Part shown: positions 8,716-10,798 of the stretch, in pieces
Position numbering within the stretch: the first letter of the stretch is position 1
How the letters are laid out: the number at the start of each line of letters is the position of its first letter
DNA from: Wenzhouxiangella sp.
Lineage (GTDB): Bacteria; Pseudomonadota; Gammaproteobacteria; Xanthomonadales; Wenzhouxiangellaceae
Length of the DNA stretch: 10,798 bases
NCBI GenBank assembly: GCA_021767625.1
Contig: JAASTB010000046.1
Location: forward strand, 1-10,798
Direction: 5' to 3'
The notes under the pieces: generated by a model
What the model saw: the letters and a program-made list of their open reading frames with translations, nothing else
The model's database searches: none
Told to the model about the DNA's origin: nothing
Program-made: the position numbers and the translations under genes

Positions 8716-8743
8716 CCTGAAACCTGAACCCTGAAACCTGAAA
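8716..8743 (+). repeat. Heptad array (CCTGAAM), 4 units, abutting the metallopeptidase
   Basis: Units CCTGAAA, CCTGAAC, CCTGAAA, CCTGAAA run to within 10 bases of the ATG at 8754. They share the CCnGAA core and 7-bp period of the CCGGAAC array but are a distinct variant, separated from it by a 9-base AT-rich spacer. An in-frame TGA within this array (8739-8741) stops the metallopeptidase frame from extending upstream, so the array is untranslated leader or promoter DNA. Confidence 0.85.
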
Positions 8744-8753
8744 CCAGACGCCG

Positions 8754-9437
8754 ATGCCTTACCGCCTCTTCCGCCACCCCCGAGCCCGCCGCCTGAGACT
8801 CCGCGTCGAGCGCGACGGGTCGCTGGTCGTGACGGCACCGAAGCGCTTGCGGCAGGGAGAGATCGACCGGTTCGTGAAGGCGCAGGAAGGCTGGATCGCC
8901 CGGGTGCGGGCGCGCCTGGAACGGACTCGCGAGGGTCGTGATCCGGCCCTGTCCGGCATGCGCCCGGCGGGTATCGATCTGCCGGCGATCGCGGAGCGCT
9001 GGCGCGTCACCTACGGAGCGGACGAAACTGAAAGCCAGGCGCATCACCTTCGGCTGCCGGCGGACGAAGCGGCTCACGCCACGGCCCGGCGACTGCAGCA
9101 ATGGCTCAAGCAGCGGGCACGAAGCACGCTGGCACCCCGAATCGATCAGCTCGCCGATGCCCACGGTTTCGAGTTTCAGCGGCTGAGTTTCCGCAACCAA
9201 CGCTCACGCTGGGGCAGTTGCTCGTCGAAGGGCAACCTCTCGCTTAACGCCAAGCTCCTGTTCTGCTCGCCGGAGGCCTGCCGCTACGTGCTGATCCACG
9301 AACTCGTTCACCTCGAGCATCCCGACCATTCGCCGGGATTCTGGGCCCGCGTGTCCGAACTCTGCCCCGGCTACCGTCAGCACATGCAGGAACTCAAGAC
9401 CGTCTGGAACCGTCTCCCCGACTGGGTGACCGCATAG
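8754..9437 (+). CDS. YgjP-like zinc metallopeptidase (DUF45/WSS1-related zincin)
   Basis: A 227-residue cytoplasmic protein of the YgjP family, related to the SprT/WSS1 zincins. The C-terminal part has the family block RWGSCSSKGNLSLN (152-165) followed by the zinc site HELVH (182-186: ligands H182 and H186, catalytic E183) and the third-ligand region PDHSPGFW (190-197, H192). The N-terminal half is a basic beta-rich region starting RLFRHPRARRLRLRVERDG, typical of the family, then a helical stretch (about 105-135). No signal peptide or membrane segment is seen. Length is usual for the family. The start is fixed by an in-frame TGA only 12 bases upstream, with no other start codon between. No Shine-Dalgarno precedes it; heptad repeats occupy that position. 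The physiological substrate is not known to me. It converges on hppA. Confidence 0.9.
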   Translation: MPYRLFRHPRARRLRLRVERDGSLVVTAPKRLRQGEIDRFVKAQEGWIARVRARLERTREGRDPALSGMRPAGIDLPAIAERWRVTYGADETESQAHHLRLPADEAAHATARRLQQWLKQRARSTLAPRIDQLADAHGFEFQRLSFRNQRSRWGSCSSKGNLSLNAKLLFCSPEACRYVLIHELVHLEHPDHSPGFWARVSELCPGYRQHMQELKTVWNRLPDWVTA

Positions 9438-9460
9438 CGAAACGCTGATTCTGCTGGCCC

Positions 9461-9489
9461 GATAAAAGAAACGCGGCCAGTGGCCGCGT
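9461..9489 (-). terminator. Intrinsic terminator of hppA
   Basis: A perfect 8-bp stem, ACGCGGCC (9471-9478) with GGCCGCGT (9482-9489), has a 3-base loop. On the minus strand it is followed by the T-rich TTTCTTTTAT (9470-9461), as expected about 30 bases after the hppA stop. On the plus strand the stem is followed by CTCTCG, so it is one-directional for hppA. A second hairpin (GCACAT/ATGTGC, 9499-9515) lies between the hppA stop and the terminator. Confidence 0.8.
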
Positions 9490-9517
9490 CTCTCGAGTGC
9501 ACATTTGAGATGTGCGA

Positions 9518-10798
<1,281 letters not shown>

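Larger units (their letters stand above)
8534..8753. other. Divergent intergenic region with three 7-bp repeat arrays
   Basis: This 220-bp gap separates the divergent starts of yheS and the zinc metallopeptidase and must contain or overlap the promoters of both. It holds a heptad array next to yheS (8545-8572), a second in the opposite orientation (8666-8706), an AT-rich island (about 8705-8716) and a third array next to the metallopeptidase (8716-8743). I found no convincing -35/-10 pair on either strand. The central part (8573-8665) shows no repeat. Confidence 0.7.

Noticed and set aside
8545..8743. CRISPR array
   Set aside because: Units are 7 bp with no unique spacers and no cas genes nearby.

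Overview
The window is GC-rich DNA from a bacterium, most likely a gammaproteobacterium. The best taxonomic clue is a full-length YheS-type ABC-F protein of 637 codons, which matches my recollection of the E. coli YheS length and sequence. The intergenic DNA carries dispersed-repeat-like hairpins of the kind common in Xanthomonadales and Chromatiales-like genomes. No species is claimed.

Layout, left to right. Positions 1-460 are noncoding and hold several inverted repeats, including a cloverleaf-like element with a perfect 17-bp outer stem (43-118) and a 13-bp T6/A6 hairpin (310-341). Next come four minus-strand genes in the transcription order yheS (6620-8533), an unrecognised exported protein (5279-6529), an Mre11/SbcD-like nuclease (3898-5151) and a Rad50/SbcC-like ATPase (461-3898). 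The last two overlap by one base and form a coupled pair. A 220-bp gap (8534-8753) separates yheS from a divergent plus-strand YgjP-like zinc metallopeptidase (8754-9437). This gap carries three arrays of 7-bp repeats, and one array abuts the start codon of each gene. The metallopeptidase converges on the 3' part of a membrane pyrophosphatase gene, hppA (9518 to beyond the right edge), which ends at a clear intrinsic terminator.

How the genes relate. The nuclease/ATPase pair belongs to the YhaO/YhaN branch of the Mre11-Rad50 superfamily. The ATPase has no zinc hook. Instead, two hydrophobic segments interrupt the coiled coil at the apex, which predicts a membrane-anchored DNA-processing complex. 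It also has an unusual C-terminal extension of about 220 residues. The other genes look like housekeeping functions: translation rescue, a zincin and ion pumping. I see no phage, transposase, CRISPR, tRNA or rRNA genes. The most unusual items are the membrane-anchored Rad50-like protein with its extra domain and the heptad leader arrays.
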